Positions 1 through 12,398 are shown, numbered from the stretch's first letter. The stretch is DNA of 64,000 bases from Mesomycoplasma molare (GCF_024918955.1 NZ_CP103423.1:805729-869728), one strand, 5' to 3'. Notes: a model not told the origin generated them from the sequence alone. Made by a program: numbers and translations.

Positions 1-1905
1 TATGAAAATAGAAATTATAATTACAAATTAGATTTAGAAACACCTACAACTCAATCTGGTCAATATAAAACATTTAATAAAGATGATTTATATAATTTAC
101 TATATGTTCCATTAGGTGAAGCTAGTGAATCTAATATAGAATCTAATAATTATTTCCTACCAGGGAGATCTTTAGTAAATGGTTCGGGTGATAAAAATGG
201 TAATCCTCAAAATAATGATCCCCATGTTTTAACAAGAGCTGCATTGCAATTACAAGTTGAATCTTCTATTTCTATTTCGCCTTGAGATATAGTGTTAAAT
301 TCTATGCCAGATAGCCAAAAAGCCAGAACTTTAAAAGTTTCCAAAGAAGCTATTTTAAAATTAGAAAAAACACAGAACATTCAAACTGTTGAAAAAATAA
401 ACAAATTAAATGAAAAATATATTTTTGAATTTGTAGGAACATTAGAAAAACCTTTAAATTATTTTAAATTTATAGAAGATGAAAATATTTCCTCAGGTGG
501 TAAATTCTGATATATGGTTTGAAATTCTGAAAATAATGAATATTCTAGAGAAGCTATTACCACAAATAAATATCGTGATGAATACAGGAACTTTTTGGTT
601 GAAGGTTATAAAAAAATTGATATAAATGATTTTTATATAGCATTTGGTGGTGTTCCATTTAATAATGATACAAATGAAAAGTTTACTTATGTTCAAACAA
701 GTTATCAAAATGATAGTAATTTAAAAATCTATGGTTATGATCCAAAATCAAAATTTGTTAAAATAAATGACAGTAAGGGAAATAATTTATTAGAAATTAT
801 TGATAAATATAACAAAAACGGTACTATTAAACCACTTGCTGCAAACCATGTATTTTTAAGAAAAAATAACTTAAAATTAGGTGATGAAATTGAATTAGAA
901 ATAAAAAATCCAACTGATAGATTTATTAGAAAAATTGAAAATAAATCTTGAGATAAAGATAAATTTAAAATTGTTGCAATAATTAATACTTTTATAAATA
1001 GCGAATTAGCTACCACAAAAGATATTGCAAATAATTTAATTGGCTTAGATAAATTAAGTAATGATGGATTTAATGGTATTTTATCAGTGGATCAAATACC
1101 AGAACAAACAATCGCATCTATTGGTCTATTTTCTAATTCAGGTTATTGATTTGGTGGAGATAGCATTGTTGTTGAAACTAAAGAGCAATATGAAAATTAC
1201 TTTAGTCAAATTTTTTCAACAGGTGGATCTCAACTGGGAGCTTTAAAAAATAGTGGTCTTTCTGATGAGTTAATTAAAAAAGTTTTAGTTTATAAAGGTA
1301 GTTTGATTGATAATCTAGAAAATTTAGATTTAAGTTATGAAAATATTACTAGTGATCAATTTAAAAATAATAATACTTCTTTAATTAAACAAGGAGTTAA
1401 TAATTTTATAGAATTATACTCAAAAAATATTTATTCATCCGTTTCTACAAGCGTCGATGCTAAAAATATAGAAATAGGGTTCGTAAACCAAATTTCTGAT
1501 ACTATTTCAAAATTAACTTTATCTGTTGTTATTATTTTCTTTAATGTATCTATAGTAATTTTAATAATGATATCAAATATGATTATTGCTGAAAACGAAA
1601 GAAATATTGCTATTTTCTCTATTTTAGGATACTCTAATAAAGAAAAGATTAAACTGTTTTTCGGAATTTATGTGCCTTTATTATTTATCTCTACTTTAAT
1701 TGCTATTCCTATTGTTATAGGATTTATCGCCTTATTTAATGCATTTCTAATTTCTTCAAGTTCAATAGTGCTAGTATTATCATTACAATGAACCCATGTA
1801 TTAATATCAATTTTTGCTCTTGCAATAGTTTATACATTAACTTCATTAATTGCTTGATTAAATTTAAACAAAATTAAAGCTATTTATTTATTGAAAGGAA
1901 AATAA
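1..1905 (+). CDS. ABC transporter permease, FtsX/MacB type (5' end outside window)
   Basis: An open frame of 634 codons runs in from the left edge and ends at TAA 1903-1905. Most of it is a large polar, probably extracellular, domain. The last ~130 residues hold three to four membrane helices. The first of these is followed by the motif ENERNIAIFSILGYSNKEK, typical of FtsX-like permeases where the last helices begin. The stop overlaps the ATG of the next gene (TAATG), so it is translationally coupled to its ATPase. This gene order resembles the permease/ATPase pair MG468/MG467, which lies near rnpA-rpmH-dnaA in M. genitalium. The substrate cannot be read from sequence; lipoprotein or peptide export is possible. 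The missing N-terminus should carry the first helix. Confidence 0.85.
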
Positions 1906-2720
1906 TGAAAGATAAAATTAAAGATAATCCTGTAATTTTAAGTAAATCAGAAATTAGGAAAATAAAAAAAGCTAATAATAAACCTAGAAAAAAAATTGGA
2001 GAAGTAATTAGCAAAAATACTAATAACAACATAATAGAAGTTATAAACGTTAGAAAATCTTATCTTTCAGGTTCTGTTATAACAGAGGTTTTAAAGGGAG
2101 TTACATTAAACATTGAAAAAGGTGACTTTGCTGTTTTATTTGGTAAATCAGGTTCAGGAAAAAGTACCCTTTTAAATATTATTTCAGGTTTAGATAGACC
2201 TTCTGAAGGAGAAGTAATTGTCGCAAATAATAATTTAGTTTATTATAAGGATTCACAATTAACTAAATTTAGAAGAGAAAATGTGAGCTTTATATTTCAA
2301 AGTTATAACTTGTTACAAAATCTTAATGGTTATGACAATGTAGAAACTGGAGCTTATTTACAAAAAAATAAAGAAAAAGTTTTGGATATTCATAAATTAT
2401 TTGAAGAATTTGAAATAGAAGATATTAAATATAAATATCCCTCTCAAATGTCAGGTGGACAACAACAAAGAATTTCAATTTTAAGAGCTTTATCTAAAAA
2501 TGCAGATATTATTTTTGCAGATGAACCAACAGGTGCTTTAGATGAAAAAACATCCCAAGCCGTATTAAAAGTGTTGCAATACATTAATAAACAATACGGA
2601 ACAACTATTGTAATGGTTTCACACGATCCTTCTGTAGCTGAATTATGTAACAAAATAATAAAATTAAAATTAGGTAAAATAGATGAAATTAAAATAAATC
2701 AAAATCCTAAAATTTTATAA
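1905..2720 (+). CDS. ABC transporter ATP-binding protein, LolD/MacB type
   Basis: This 271-residue protein has a lysine-rich ~45-residue N-terminal extension before the ATPase core. Visible motifs are Walker A GKSGSGKST (about residues 80-88), Q-loop FIFQSYNLLQ, signature MSGGQQQR, Walker B ADIIFADEPTGALD and the switch His in VSHDPS. The EPTGALD string and short linkers are typical of the MacB/LolD/FtsE branch that pairs with FtsX-like permeases, which fits the upstream gene. The start overlaps the upstream stop. A strong hairpin terminator follows. Confidence 0.93.
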   Translation: MKDKIKDNPVILSKSEIRKIKKANNKPRKKIGEVISKNTNNNIIEVINVRKSYLSGSVITEVLKGVTLNIEKGDFAVLFGKSGSGKSTLLNIISGLDRPSEGEVIVANNNLVYYKDSQLTKFRRENVSFIFQSYNLLQNLNGYDNVETGAYLQKNKEKVLDIHKLFEEFEIEDIKYKYPSQMSGGQQQRISILRALSKNADIIFADEPTGALDEKTSQAVLKVLQYINKQYGTTIVMVSHDPSVAELCNKIIKLKLGKIDEIKINQNPKIL

Positions 2721-2726
2721 TAAAAC

Positions 2727-2753
2727 AAAAAAATCGAGAAATTCTCGATTTTT
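2727..2753. terminator. Bidirectional rho-independent terminator
   Basis: Arms AAAAATCGAGAA and TTCTCGATTTTT face each other across a one-base centre, with A-runs on the left and T-runs on the right. It can therefore end transcription of the ABC genes (plus) and of the membrane protein/secA genes (minus). It overlaps the minus-strand stop codon. Confidence 0.85.
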
Positions 2754-3210
2754 ATTTTCTTGTTTTAAAATTAAATTTATTACACTTTTCTTGAAAATAA
2801 AAGTTTTGAAACAAAATAAAAGAAACATTTTCAACAATAAAACTCAAAACAATAATTTTAGGATTAAACATAAAATATTCTCGCACTAATATTCCATTTA
2901 TTATAATTATTAGTAAAAATAAAGTCAATTTTGCTAAATTTATTTTATTTTTTTGTATTAATGAACAAAAATCTGAATATAATTTTATGTCTTTGATTAT
3001 ATGGTTTTTAAATTTTGGTAATATAAATTTAATAAATAGATAATAAAAAATTAAAATTAAAGGAAATGAAAAAATTAGTGTTCAATTTAAAAGTAGAAAA
3101 TCTAATTTTATTTTATTTAATATTATATAAGTAATAATTTCTATTAAAGCTGCTAAAAAAGAAAAAAAGAATATAACTAAAAAAACATTTTTTCAAATTT
3201 TAGTTTTCAT
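2752..3210 (-). CDS. Hypothetical membrane protein, four predicted helices
   Basis: ATG at 3210-3208 opens a 152-residue frame with two UGA-Trp codons (W6 and one near residue 44) and a TAA at 2754-2752. I do not recognise the family. It has four hydrophobic stretches, for example VFLVIFFFSFLAALIEII and LTLFLLIIIINGILV, separated by Lys-rich loops. It overlaps the end of secA by 11 bp, so it is probably translated from the secA transcript. That position suggests, but does not show, a membrane-biogenesis role. A standard-code gene finder would miss it because of the early UGA. Confidence 0.7.
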
Positions 3211-5839
3211 CTTTTTGTGTTTCTATACTTTTATTTTGCGATTCTAATATTCTAGCATTATGCTCATTAACTATTTTTTTTATAGTTTCTTCTGGTGTGG
3301 TTTTAGAGAGAGATAAAATACTTCCATCAACTAATTCAATTCTAACATATTCATTTGCTTCTCTTTCTAATTGAATTCTTTGCTCTTCTTTTTCAATTAT
3401 TTGCTGAATTTGAAACTCATTCATATCTTTATTTAAAGTTATAAATTCACCATTTGATAATTGAACATCAAAATACTCAATTTTTCTTCCATTATAATTA
3501 TTAAATAAGGCTACTATAATTTGATCAGCACTTTCATTAATAAAGACTTCAAATTTCTTTGTTGCTTCTTCTGTAAAAATTTGAAAAGGATTTTTTTGAG
3601 AGTATTGAACTAAATTAGCAGAAGATCTCAATCTATCTAATATGTCAATATGATTTTGTCATTTATGATCTAATGCGGACAAAATAATTCTTCTTTCTTC
3701 ATTTAAAACTTTTTCATCTTCTTTTAAATTTTCTTTTAAATTAACTCTAATAACATCAAAATAAGTTTTTTTCAATTTTTCATTAATATATTCTATTAAA
3801 TCTTCAAAATGGTATTGACTTATTTCTTCATAAGTAAAGAAAACTTTAGAAATTCTTGAAAAGTTCTCATTTAGGAAATCTGTTAAGTATGAATAATTGA
3901 TTTCTTTATTTGGTTTTAATATTTGTTCAAAATTAATAAAATTATTAATCGCTCTTGAAAATATTTTTTCTATATAATGGTCTAATGTTTCAGTTTCTAA
4001 AACTATATCTCTTTGAGTATAAACAAGATCCCTTTGTTGTCTTATTACATCATCAAAATTTAAAACATTTTTTCTGTTATCATAATTAAGACCTTCAATT
4101 TTTTTCTGAGCTCTTTTAAAAAATTTATAAATTGATTTCTCTTTAATTGGTTCTTCGCTTTCGCTTCCAAATGCCTCTTTTATTTGATCGTAATGAGCAA
4201 ATCTTGTAATTAATTGGTCATCTATAGAAAGGAAAAACCTAGAATAACCAATATCTCCTTGTCTACCTGAACGACCTTTAAGTTGGTTATCAATTCTTCT
4301 GGATTCAGATTTATCCGTACCTAAAACATAAAGACCACCTTTTTCCAATGCTTCTTCTGTTGGTTTTATATCTGTTCCACGACCCGCCATATTAGTTGCT
4401 ATTGTTACTGATCCTACATGACCTGCTTTGGCTATAATTTCAGCCTCTTGTTCATTTTGTTTAGCATTTAAAACTGTATGAGGAATGCCTTCTTTTTGAA
4501 GCAAAGAATGAATATATTCTGACTCATCTACTTGTGAAGTACCTACTAAAATTGGCTGTCCTAGTTTATGTTTTTCTTTTATTTCGTTAACTATTGCTTT
4601 ATATTTTGCTTTAAAAGAACTAAATATAAGATCTTCATCATCTTTTCTTATAATAGGTCTATTTGTGTCTATAACATTTACCCTCATGTTATAGATATCA
4701 ATAAATTCTTGCTCTTCAGTTTTGGCAGTTCCTGTCATACCACTTAACTTTTTAAACATTCTAAATAGATTCTGATATGTTATTGTAGCCATTGTTTTAG
4801 TTTCAGGTTCTATTTCAATCATTTCTTTAGCTTGAATAGCTTGTTGTAGTCCCTCTGAATAACTTCTTCCTTCCATTATTCTTCCTGTAAAGGTATCTAC
4901 TAATTCAATTTTTCCGTCTCTTATTATGTATTCTACATCTTTTTTCATTATTTTATGAGCTCTAAGTGCATTTTGAATGCTATGAACTAAATGAGAATTT
5001 TGAATATGATATAAATTTTCTAAATTAAAAAAATTATTAGCTTTATTTATACCACTTTCAGTTAATTTAATTGCTTTACTTTCTAAATCTATTTCATAAT
5101 CTTCACTTGCTAAAGTTCTTACAAATTGATCGGCAGGTAAATAATTATTCAAACTATGTTTTTCTCCTCCCGAAATAATTAAAGGGGTTTTAGCTTCATC
5201 TATTAAAATAGAATCTACCTCATCTATTAAAATATAATTTAACCCTCTTTGAACTTTTTGAGATTTATCAAAAACCATATTATCTCTTAAATAGTCAAAA
5301 CCAAGTTCTGAATGAACAGAGTAGGTAATATCAGAATTATAAGCTTGTCTTTTTGATATTTTATCCATTTGAGCTTTATTTATACCAACGCTAAGACCCA
5401 TTCAATTATGAACTCTCCCCATTTCTTCTGCGTCACGTTCTGAAAGATATTCATTTACTGTTGAAATAATAACACCTTTACCTTCTAAAGCATTTAAATA
5501 AGCGGGAGCAATAGAAGTAATAGTTTTTCCTTCACCAGTTTTCATTTCAGCAATTGATCCCATGTCTAAGATTAATCCACCTAAAATTTGAACGTCATAA
5601 GGAAATTTATTTAAAACTCTTCTAGTTGCTTCTCTTATTGCGGCAAAAGCTTCTACCCTTATATCTTCTAATGTTTCTCCGTTTTTTAATCTTTCCTTAA
5701 AAAGTTTAGTTTGACTTTGTAGATCAAAATCACTCATAGAAGAATATTTAGATCTTATACTATTAATTTCTTTAAGTAATTTTTTAGCCAACTTCATCTC
5801 AGCTGATGTATTAAAAAAATGTTTAATTCTCTTTATCAT
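3200..5839 (-). CDS. secA: Protein translocase ATPase SecA
   Basis: The merged frame is 879 residues, slightly longer than the ~840 of B. subtilis. It starts MIKRIKHFF and carries Walker A MKTGEGKT, the DEAD-like [20 protein letters not shown], and the family VI-type string [13 protein letters not shown] followed by GRSGRQGD. SecA is the motor that pushes preproteins through SecYEG at the membrane. The C-terminus lacks the usual Cys-rich zinc-binding SEC-C domain. Instead it has two copies of a ~27-residue motif (see finding). Two UGA-Trp codons would split it under the standard code. The start has only a weak ribosome site. Confidence 0.97.
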
Positions 5840-5879
5840 AAGTATTTAAATTTTACTCTATTATTTGCAAAAATAAAAA

Positions 5880-5904
5880 TAAAAGGTTCTTTAAAACCTT
5901 TATA
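5880..5904 (-). terminator. Terminator after tig
   Basis: Read on the minus strand, stem AAAGGTT / AACCTTT with a short loop is followed by TATTTTTATTTTT. It lies just after the tig stop, separating tig from secA transcription. Confidence 0.7.
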
Positions 5905-5923
5905 TTTTCTTTATTTTTGATTA

Positions 5924-7324
5924 TTATTTAGTATTTTCTTTTTTAGCAGTTTTAGAAGATGTGGATGATTTTTTAGTTGCAGTTTTTGTTGTTTTTTTAG
6001 CGGCAGTTTTTTTAGCAGCTTTAATTTTATCAGCTATTTTCCCTGTATTATATTGAATTAATCTATCAATAACTTTTCTATTTACTATAGGAATTTGAAG
6101 TTGTTCTCTAGTTATTACACCTTCTACACCTTTTGTATCTTTAAATCCATATAATTTAGCAATTTTGGCATATTCTTTCTGATAATCTTCTTCAACAGCA
6201 TTAAGTTTTTCAATTCTAGATATTTCTGCAAAAGTTAATGATGTTTTTAAATTATTTAAAGCTTCTGCTTCAAATGTCTTTTCTAAATCTTCTGAATTAA
6301 TTTTTAGTAATTCTGCATATTCTTTAATACTAAAACCTTGTTCTTTCAATTTATCTTCTGTAATCTTTTTAACTCTTTTTATTTCTTCTTTAATTAAAAC
6401 TGATGAAACAGGAAATTCAGTTTTACTAAATAAATAGTCAAAAATTTCTTTTTGAAATGCCATTTTTGCTTTTTCATTATTTTCTTCTGTAAGAACGTTT
6501 TCATAATATTTATTTAATTCTGTAACAGAGTGGACATTAGGTATTTTTAAATCTGCAACAAATTGATCATTTAACTCAATTTTGTTAGCTCTTTTTACAT
6601 CTTTAATTTTTAATTTGAAAACAGCTGGCTTACCTGCATATTCTTTTGCGTGATAGTCTTTAGGAAAGGAAACTTTAATTTCTTTTTCATCCCCTTTTTT
6701 AAATCCTATCATAGCTTCTTCAAAACCTTTAATAAAGTTGTTAGATCCTATTTTAAGTTCAAAATCTTGTGCCTCTCCACCTTCAAAAGGCTCATCATTT
6801 ATAAATCCTTTAAAATCAAAAGTTACTATATCACCATTTTTTATTTCTTTTTCTATACTTTCATATAAAGAATGAGATTTAACTAATTTATCTACAGCTT
6901 CATTTATATCTGCTTTTGTAACTTTTTTAACTTTAAATTCAACTCCTGTAGTTTTGTAATCTGCTAATTTAAATTGAGGATAAATAGGATAAACGAATTC
7001 TAATTCGAATTCTTCTTTAGAAATTGAAACAGGTTTCACTTCAGGGTGTCAACTTAAAACTTGATCGCTTTCAACTATTTGTGAATTTGCAATTTTTTGC
7101 ATATTTTCAACAATTAAATTCGCTGCTTCTGAAATAATTTGTTGTTCACTTATTAAGTTTTTAGCTTTATCTAAAGGAACTTTACCTTTTCTAAAACCTG
7201 GAATTTGTAAATTTTTAATTAATTTATTCTTCCCTTTTTTTTGAGCTTCTAATCACTCTGATTTTTCAGCTTTTACTTTTACTATTAATTCTGATGTTTT
7301 CGCTGAAACTTCTCTTTTAACCAT
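5924..7324 (-). CDS. tig: Trigger factor (peptidyl-prolyl isomerase chaperone)
   Basis: The merged frame is 466 residues, opening at ATG 7324 behind a good AAGGAGT ribosome site. The N-terminal ribosome-binding domain contains the signature IPGFRKGKVP (the GFRxGxxP loop docks on L23). The FKBP domain follows, with VTFDFKGFINDEPFEGGEAQ, then the all-alpha substrate-cradling domain. Trigger factor meets nascent chains at the ribosome exit. Compared with the usual ~430 residues, the protein ends in an extra ~35-residue Lys/Ala/Thr tail (KKTAAKKTTKTATKK pattern). It lies upstream of secA on the same strand but is separated by a terminator. Confidence 0.97.
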
Positions 7325-7398
7325 AAAAAAACTCCTTATTTTAATATTTATAAATTATAAATTATTTTTATTATTTTTTGTGTATTTGCTTTTGTTTT

Positions 7399-8622
7399 TT
7401 AATCCTCTTTTCAAATTTCAATTTTTGGTTCTTCATTTCTCTTATTTTCGACAACTTTAAAATAAATATTATTTAATGAATATTTAAATTTTAATGTTAA
7501 TTTTTTATTTGAAATTTTTACCAAAAAATCACCTATGGTTTTGAAATTTTCATCCAATTCTATATCTAAAATGTCATTTATTTTTTCAATTTCAGTAGAA
7601 TAATTTACAATAATTTTAGAGGAATCTTCTATTTCATAAATATCTAATTTATCTCTAAAATCATGTTCATCATATATTTCTCCAACCAATTCTTCTAAAA
7701 TATCTTCAAAAGTTAAAATTCCAATAACTTTTTTATCATCATTATTTTTTGTAATAAAAGCGAATTGACTTTTATTTTCTTTTAATTTTTTTAATGCGAT
7801 TTTTAAAAGGGAATTTGAAGATATATAAGGAACTTCAACAATGAAATCATCAATTTTAAACTCTTTATTTTCTTCTAAATAGAATATATCTTTCAATAAA
7901 ATAATTCCTATAAACTTATTATTTTTAGATACCGGAATTCGTGAAAAACCTGTATTTTTAAAGGTTTTTTTAATGTTTTCTAAAGATTCATCATATGAAA
8001 CGAAAGTAGTATTTTTAATTCTTATAAAATGCTTATATACCTTTATAGAGTCAAAATCTAAAGCATTTTTTGCTAATATAGATTCTTCTTTTTCTAGCAC
8101 ACCCTCTTTATATCCAATATTTAATATTTGTTTTAGTTCGTTTTCTGTATTAGTAATTTGATTTGGTTTTACTATTTTAGAAATCAATATAGTTACTGGT
8201 CAAAACAAATAATAAAAAAACGATAAAATTAAATAATTTTTTTTCAAAAAGTGGACTGGATACTTTTGAGCAAAGATTTTGGGAATTATTTCACCGAATA
8301 TAACTATTAAAGGTGTCATAATTAACGTAGAAATTACAATTTCTAAATTATCATCAGTAATAAATTCTGTAAGCAATGATGATAATAAAATAGATGCAGC
8401 TATGTTAACAATATTATTTCCAATTAAAATCGTTGATAATGTTGAAGGGAAGAATTCATATCTTTTAATAATTATTTTTTTTCGAAACGGTTTATTATCT
8501 TCTAAGTTTTCTTCTAGTTTAGCTCTTGATACTGAAGAGTAAGCAGTTTCAGATGCTGAAAAAAAGGCTGATAATATCAATAAGAAAATGAGAATAAAAA
8601 TATAAATGATTTTTTTATCCAT
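7399..8622 (-). CDS. CNNM/CorC family transporter-like protein (DUF21, CBS pair, CorC domain)
   Basis: The merged frame is 407 residues. Both the internal break (8199-8197) and the apparent end at 7413-7411 are UGA-Trp; the true stop is TAA 7401-7399. The N-terminus has membrane helices and the DUF21 signature ILSAFFSASETAYSSVSRAKL. The middle has two CBS motifs (VSKNNKFIGIILLKDIF; KKVIGILTFEDILEELVGEI). The end is the CorC/HlyC domain. Relatives act in Mg2+ or Co2+ efflux and are often annotated 'hemolysin C'; hemolysis should not be assumed. It lies directly after dnaB with 3 bp spacing, so it is probably the last gene of the gdpP-rplI-dnaB transcript. Confidence 0.9.
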
Positions 8623-8625
8623 ATA

Positions 8626-9963
8626 TTAATAATAATCTCCCTTTTCTTCCTCAAAAAATAGTCCTATTTTAGGATTAAATTGCAATTTAAGAGTTCCTAA
8701 AGAACCATTTCTATGTTTAGCAATAATCAGTTGTGTTTCTTGTATTTCTTGCGGAGATACTTCCTTATTATAGTAATTAGGTCTATATAAAAATGTAATA
8801 ATATCTGCATCTTGCTCTATTGCCCCAGATTCTCTTAAATCAGAAATCATAGGTCTTTTATCTTCTCTTTTTTCCACTTCTCTAGATAATTGAGATAAAG
8901 CAATTACTGGACAATTTATTTCTCTTGCTAATTGTTTTAAAGTTCTAGAAATTTTAGCAACTTCATTTTGTCTATTATTGCCATGCCCGCCTAAATCAAT
9001 TAATTGTAAATAATCTACAACTATTAAATCTATTCTTTTCATTTTAGAAAGTAATTTTTTTGTTTTTCAAATCATTTCTGATAATTTTAAGCCTGCTGAA
9101 TCATCAATAAAAAGATTATAATTACTTATTTTTTCATTTAAAACTGTAGAAATCTTTACTCAATCTCTGTCAACTAATAAATTAGGATTTTTTAAATATT
9201 CTCCATGTATTCCGGATTCTGCTGCTAAAATTCTAGTTACTAATTGTGAACTCGGCATTTCTAAAGAGAAAAAAACAACAACATTATTATCTTTTTCGAC
9301 TACATTTTTAGTTAAATTTAAAGCAAAAGCAGTTTTACCCATAGCGGGTCTTGCGGCTAATATCATTAATTCACCTTTTTGCAATCCTGAAGTTATTGAA
9401 TCTAGATTTTTAAAGCCAGTACTTATACCTTTTAAGTTGCTTGAGCCTTTTCTACTTAAAAGATCTCTTAATATTTCTTGTGATAGTTCTCTTATTTCTT
9501 TAAAACTATTATTAACAGTATTTCTACTTATTTCTACTAATTTAGCTTCAAATTCATTTAATACATCATCCGCAGTTTTGTTTATATTTTGTAGTTGTTC
9601 AAAACTGTGTTTAAGAGCAAAAGAAGCTTTTCTTAAATTTGACTTAGAAATTAAATCTTCCATTATTTCTCTAACAGTAGAATAGGCAGGAACATTTAAA
9701 GTAAAAGAGTAGATTGCTTCAGGTCCACCGAATTCCTCTAACATATCATTATCACTTAATTCTTTTAAAATACTAACAGGATTTATTTTTTTTGAGTTTT
9801 CAAAAAGATTATTAATTACTTCAAAAAGAATTTGATTTTGTTTATGATAAAAATCTCCTTTTTCTAAAAAAGGAATCATTTTATCTTGATCTTCTTCGAT
9901 TGTTAATATATATGAAAGAACCGACTTTTCTATTTCTTGTTCTAAAAATAAATTTCTACTCAT
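8626..9963 (-). CDS. dnaB: Replicative DNA helicase DnaB
   Basis: The protein is 445 residues from ATG 9963. The N-terminal primase-interaction domain (SVLSYILTIEEDQDKMIPFL region) precedes the RecA-like ATPase with Walker A AARPAMGKTAFALNL, then VFFSLEMPSSQLVTRIL and Walker B LIVVDYLQLIDLGG. SDLRESGAIEQDADII and KHRNGSLGTLKLQF near the end are family hallmarks. It unwinds DNA at the fork. UGA-Trp codons occur at about 9158 and 9069. A TTG nine bases upstream would add MKK, but the ATG matches the family start. It overlaps the rplI stop by 8 bp, showing translational coupling. Confidence 0.97.
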
Positions 9964-10396
9964 CTTTTTCAACCTTAACCCTTAAATGCGCAATTACTTC
10001 TTTATGTAATTTTACATTTAAAACAGTAAGTCCCATAGATGCTATATGAACATGTTCTTCTAAACTATGCTTTGGTAGTTTAATACCTTTTTCTTCTAAA
10101 GCTTTTAAAACTTTTTTTGCAGTTATAGAACCATGAATAACATTATTTGTTTCTTTCAATTTGAAAGTTAACATAACTTTATGTATTTCTTCCATTAATT
10201 TTTCTGCAACCGCTTTTTTTGCTTGTTCTTCTTTTTCTATATTTTCTAATTTTTTATTTAAAAATAAAGTTGTTTTTTTATTTACAGGAATAGCAAAACC
10301 ATTTCTTATTAAATAGTTTTTGGCATATCCATCTGAAACTTCAATTACATCGTTTACTTTTCCATCTTTACAATCTTTAATTATTATTACTTTCAT
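9956..10396 (-). CDS. rplI: 50S ribosomal protein L9
   Basis: The protein is 146 residues and has the L9 N-terminal signature KVIIIKDCKDGKVNDVIEV and GYAKNYLIRNGFAIP, then a charged connecting helix and a C-terminal domain (VLNVKLHKEVIAHLRVKVE). It binds domain V of 23S rRNA in the large subunit. It overlaps gdpP upstream by 20 bp and dnaB downstream by 8 bp. The order gdpP-rplI-dnaB is the conserved Firmicutes arrangement. Confidence 0.98.
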   Translation of the reverse strand: MKVIIIKDCKDGKVNDVIEVSDGYAKNYLIRNGFAIPVNKKTTLFLNKKLENIEKEEQAKKAVAEKLMEEIHKVMLTFKLKETNNVIHGSITAKKVLKALEEKGIKLPKHSLEEHVHIASMGLTVLNVKLHKEVIAHLRVKVEKDE

Positions 10397-12398
10397 TTCT
10401 CACACTCACTATCGCTTGTCTTATATTATCAACAAATTCTTCTAAAGACTCTGTTGTACTTTCTGCTGCAGCAGCAGAGAAATGTCCTCCACCACCTACC
10501 GCTTCTGCAATTATTTGCACATTTGTATTATTTATACCTCTTGCTGACATTTTATATTTTTCTTTTCCAACCACTTTCGCTATTACAAATGTAGCTTTTC
10601 TACCTTGTATATTTAACATAAAATCAGCCGCCATTGAAACCACGTCTAAATCAATTTCTTCATTTGTATAAGATAAAAAGAATCCTGGCTTTACTTCTTC
10701 GCTTTTTTGGGAAATTTTATTAATTATATTAAAAATCTTTTCACTTATTTTTAACGTTTCAATAGATTTTGTACTTTCTGCACCTCATAAACTCAATATG
10801 GAAGCTGCATTAAATGTTTTCATACTTGTAGACTTTTTAAATTGATTTGTATCTAAATAAATACCATTTAAAAGCATTTGAGCAGCAAAAGGGGATAGAA
10901 ACTTATATTCTCTATTTGAATTTAATGCAATTATTTCTGTAACTATTTCGGAAGCTGATGAAGCCATTGTATCTATATAATCATTTCCTTTAGAAAGAAA
11001 TTCCGGACGACCTGAAACAACTCTATGATGGTCAAAAATAAATATTTTTTTAGGATCAGCATTTATAAAAGCATTGGGATTTTCTATTCTAGTTTCTTCA
11101 GCTGTGTCTAATACAATTATTAAAGTATTCTTATTTGTATATTTATTAGCCATTGAAGGCTTTATAAACATTTTTTTATCTAAAAAATCAGAGTTGGTTT
11201 CTAAAAAATGAAATGCTGTTGAATCAAATGTAACATTCTGAATATACATATTTTTAGTTAAATTATATTTATGTTTTGCATAATTCACTAAGAACTGTCC
11301 TAGAGCAAAACAAGAACCTAATGCATCTAAATCAGAGTTTTTATGACCATATAAAATAATATTTTCAACTTCTGGGTTAGATAAAACAGCTAATAAATTT
11401 TTGGAAATATAATTCAATTCACTTCTACTTGTACTTGAGTTTATTTCACTATTAGATCCATAAACCATAGGTTTATCACCGTATTTAAAAACTGTTATTT
11501 GATTTCCTCCTCTAGTTTTAGAGTACATTATTGCATCTTTAGCTAATTGATTTAATTTAGAAATATCGTTTATACCATACACAAATCCTGCAGAAAGTGA
11601 AATCATTTGTTTTGTTTCATAACCAAAATTATTTAATTCAATCTCTTTTTCATTAAACATATTGAAGTTCTTATTTCTTAGTTTAGAAAAAGTTTCATAG
11701 TTGGTAACTACCCAAAATTTTCCTTCAATATATTGTCTGTAAGAAAAATTGTATGTTTTAGTTAAATCATCAAGAGAATTTATAACAAATGTTTTAACTT
11801 TAAATAAATCTTCTTCACCTAATGTAGAAACTAGTAATTGAAAATTATCTATTTCGATTTCTCCAATTACAATTTTTTCTTTACTGTAATTTTGTAATAC
11901 ATTGTCATATAAAGTAATGTCTCTAATAGAAATAGCATTTTTATCTCTATACCTTTTTAGTGAATAAACATAACCCTTATCAGAATAAATTTCTCCATCT
12001 CCTGTTATGTTTTCTTCATTTATTTTAGTTCCTTTTTTAAATACATCATCAATATTTTTACCTATTCAATTTTCTGGAAATCTTTTTTTAATAAAAGAAG
12101 AAATTCAAATAATTTTTCCATTAGTGGCGTGAAGAATTAATCCTAAGTTGTTTTCATCAATAACTTCATCGATATATTTATAAAGTGATGAATGAATTTT
12201 GGAAGTTTTATGTAAAAATTTTCATAATATTCAAAGAAGGCCTATTAAAGAACTAATTAGTAAAAAAATAAATAAACCGAATAATAAAAAACTAGAAATT
12301 AATTTTAAATGATATAAAACAATAAAAGTTATTAAAAATAACAACATATATACTAAATTAATTAAAAAATAAAATCAAATTTTAGCCTTTTTATTCAT
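10377..12398 (-). CDS. gdpP: Cyclic-di-AMP phosphodiesterase GdpP (YybT family)
   Basis: The merged frame is 673 residues, close to the ~660 of the family, opening at ATG 12398. Domains in order: two N-terminal membrane helices (about residues 7-55), a degenerate PAS region, a degenerate GGDEF domain (AKDAIMYSKTRGGNQITVF), the DHH catalytic domain (ILYGHKNSDLDALGS; IVLDTAEETR; IFIFDHHRVV) and DHHA1 (EAVGGGGHFSAAAAE). It hydrolyses c-di-AMP to pApA at the membrane. It heads an overlapping gdpP-rplI-dnaB-CNNM transcript. The pApA product is the substrate of the NrnA-like pair at 43654-45589. Confidence 0.96.

Noticed and set aside
7411..7413. TGA as end of the CNNM/CorC gene
   Set aside because: TGA is Trp here; the frame continues to TAA at 7401-7399. 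The same correction applies to the HEXXH lipoprotein and the kinase genes.
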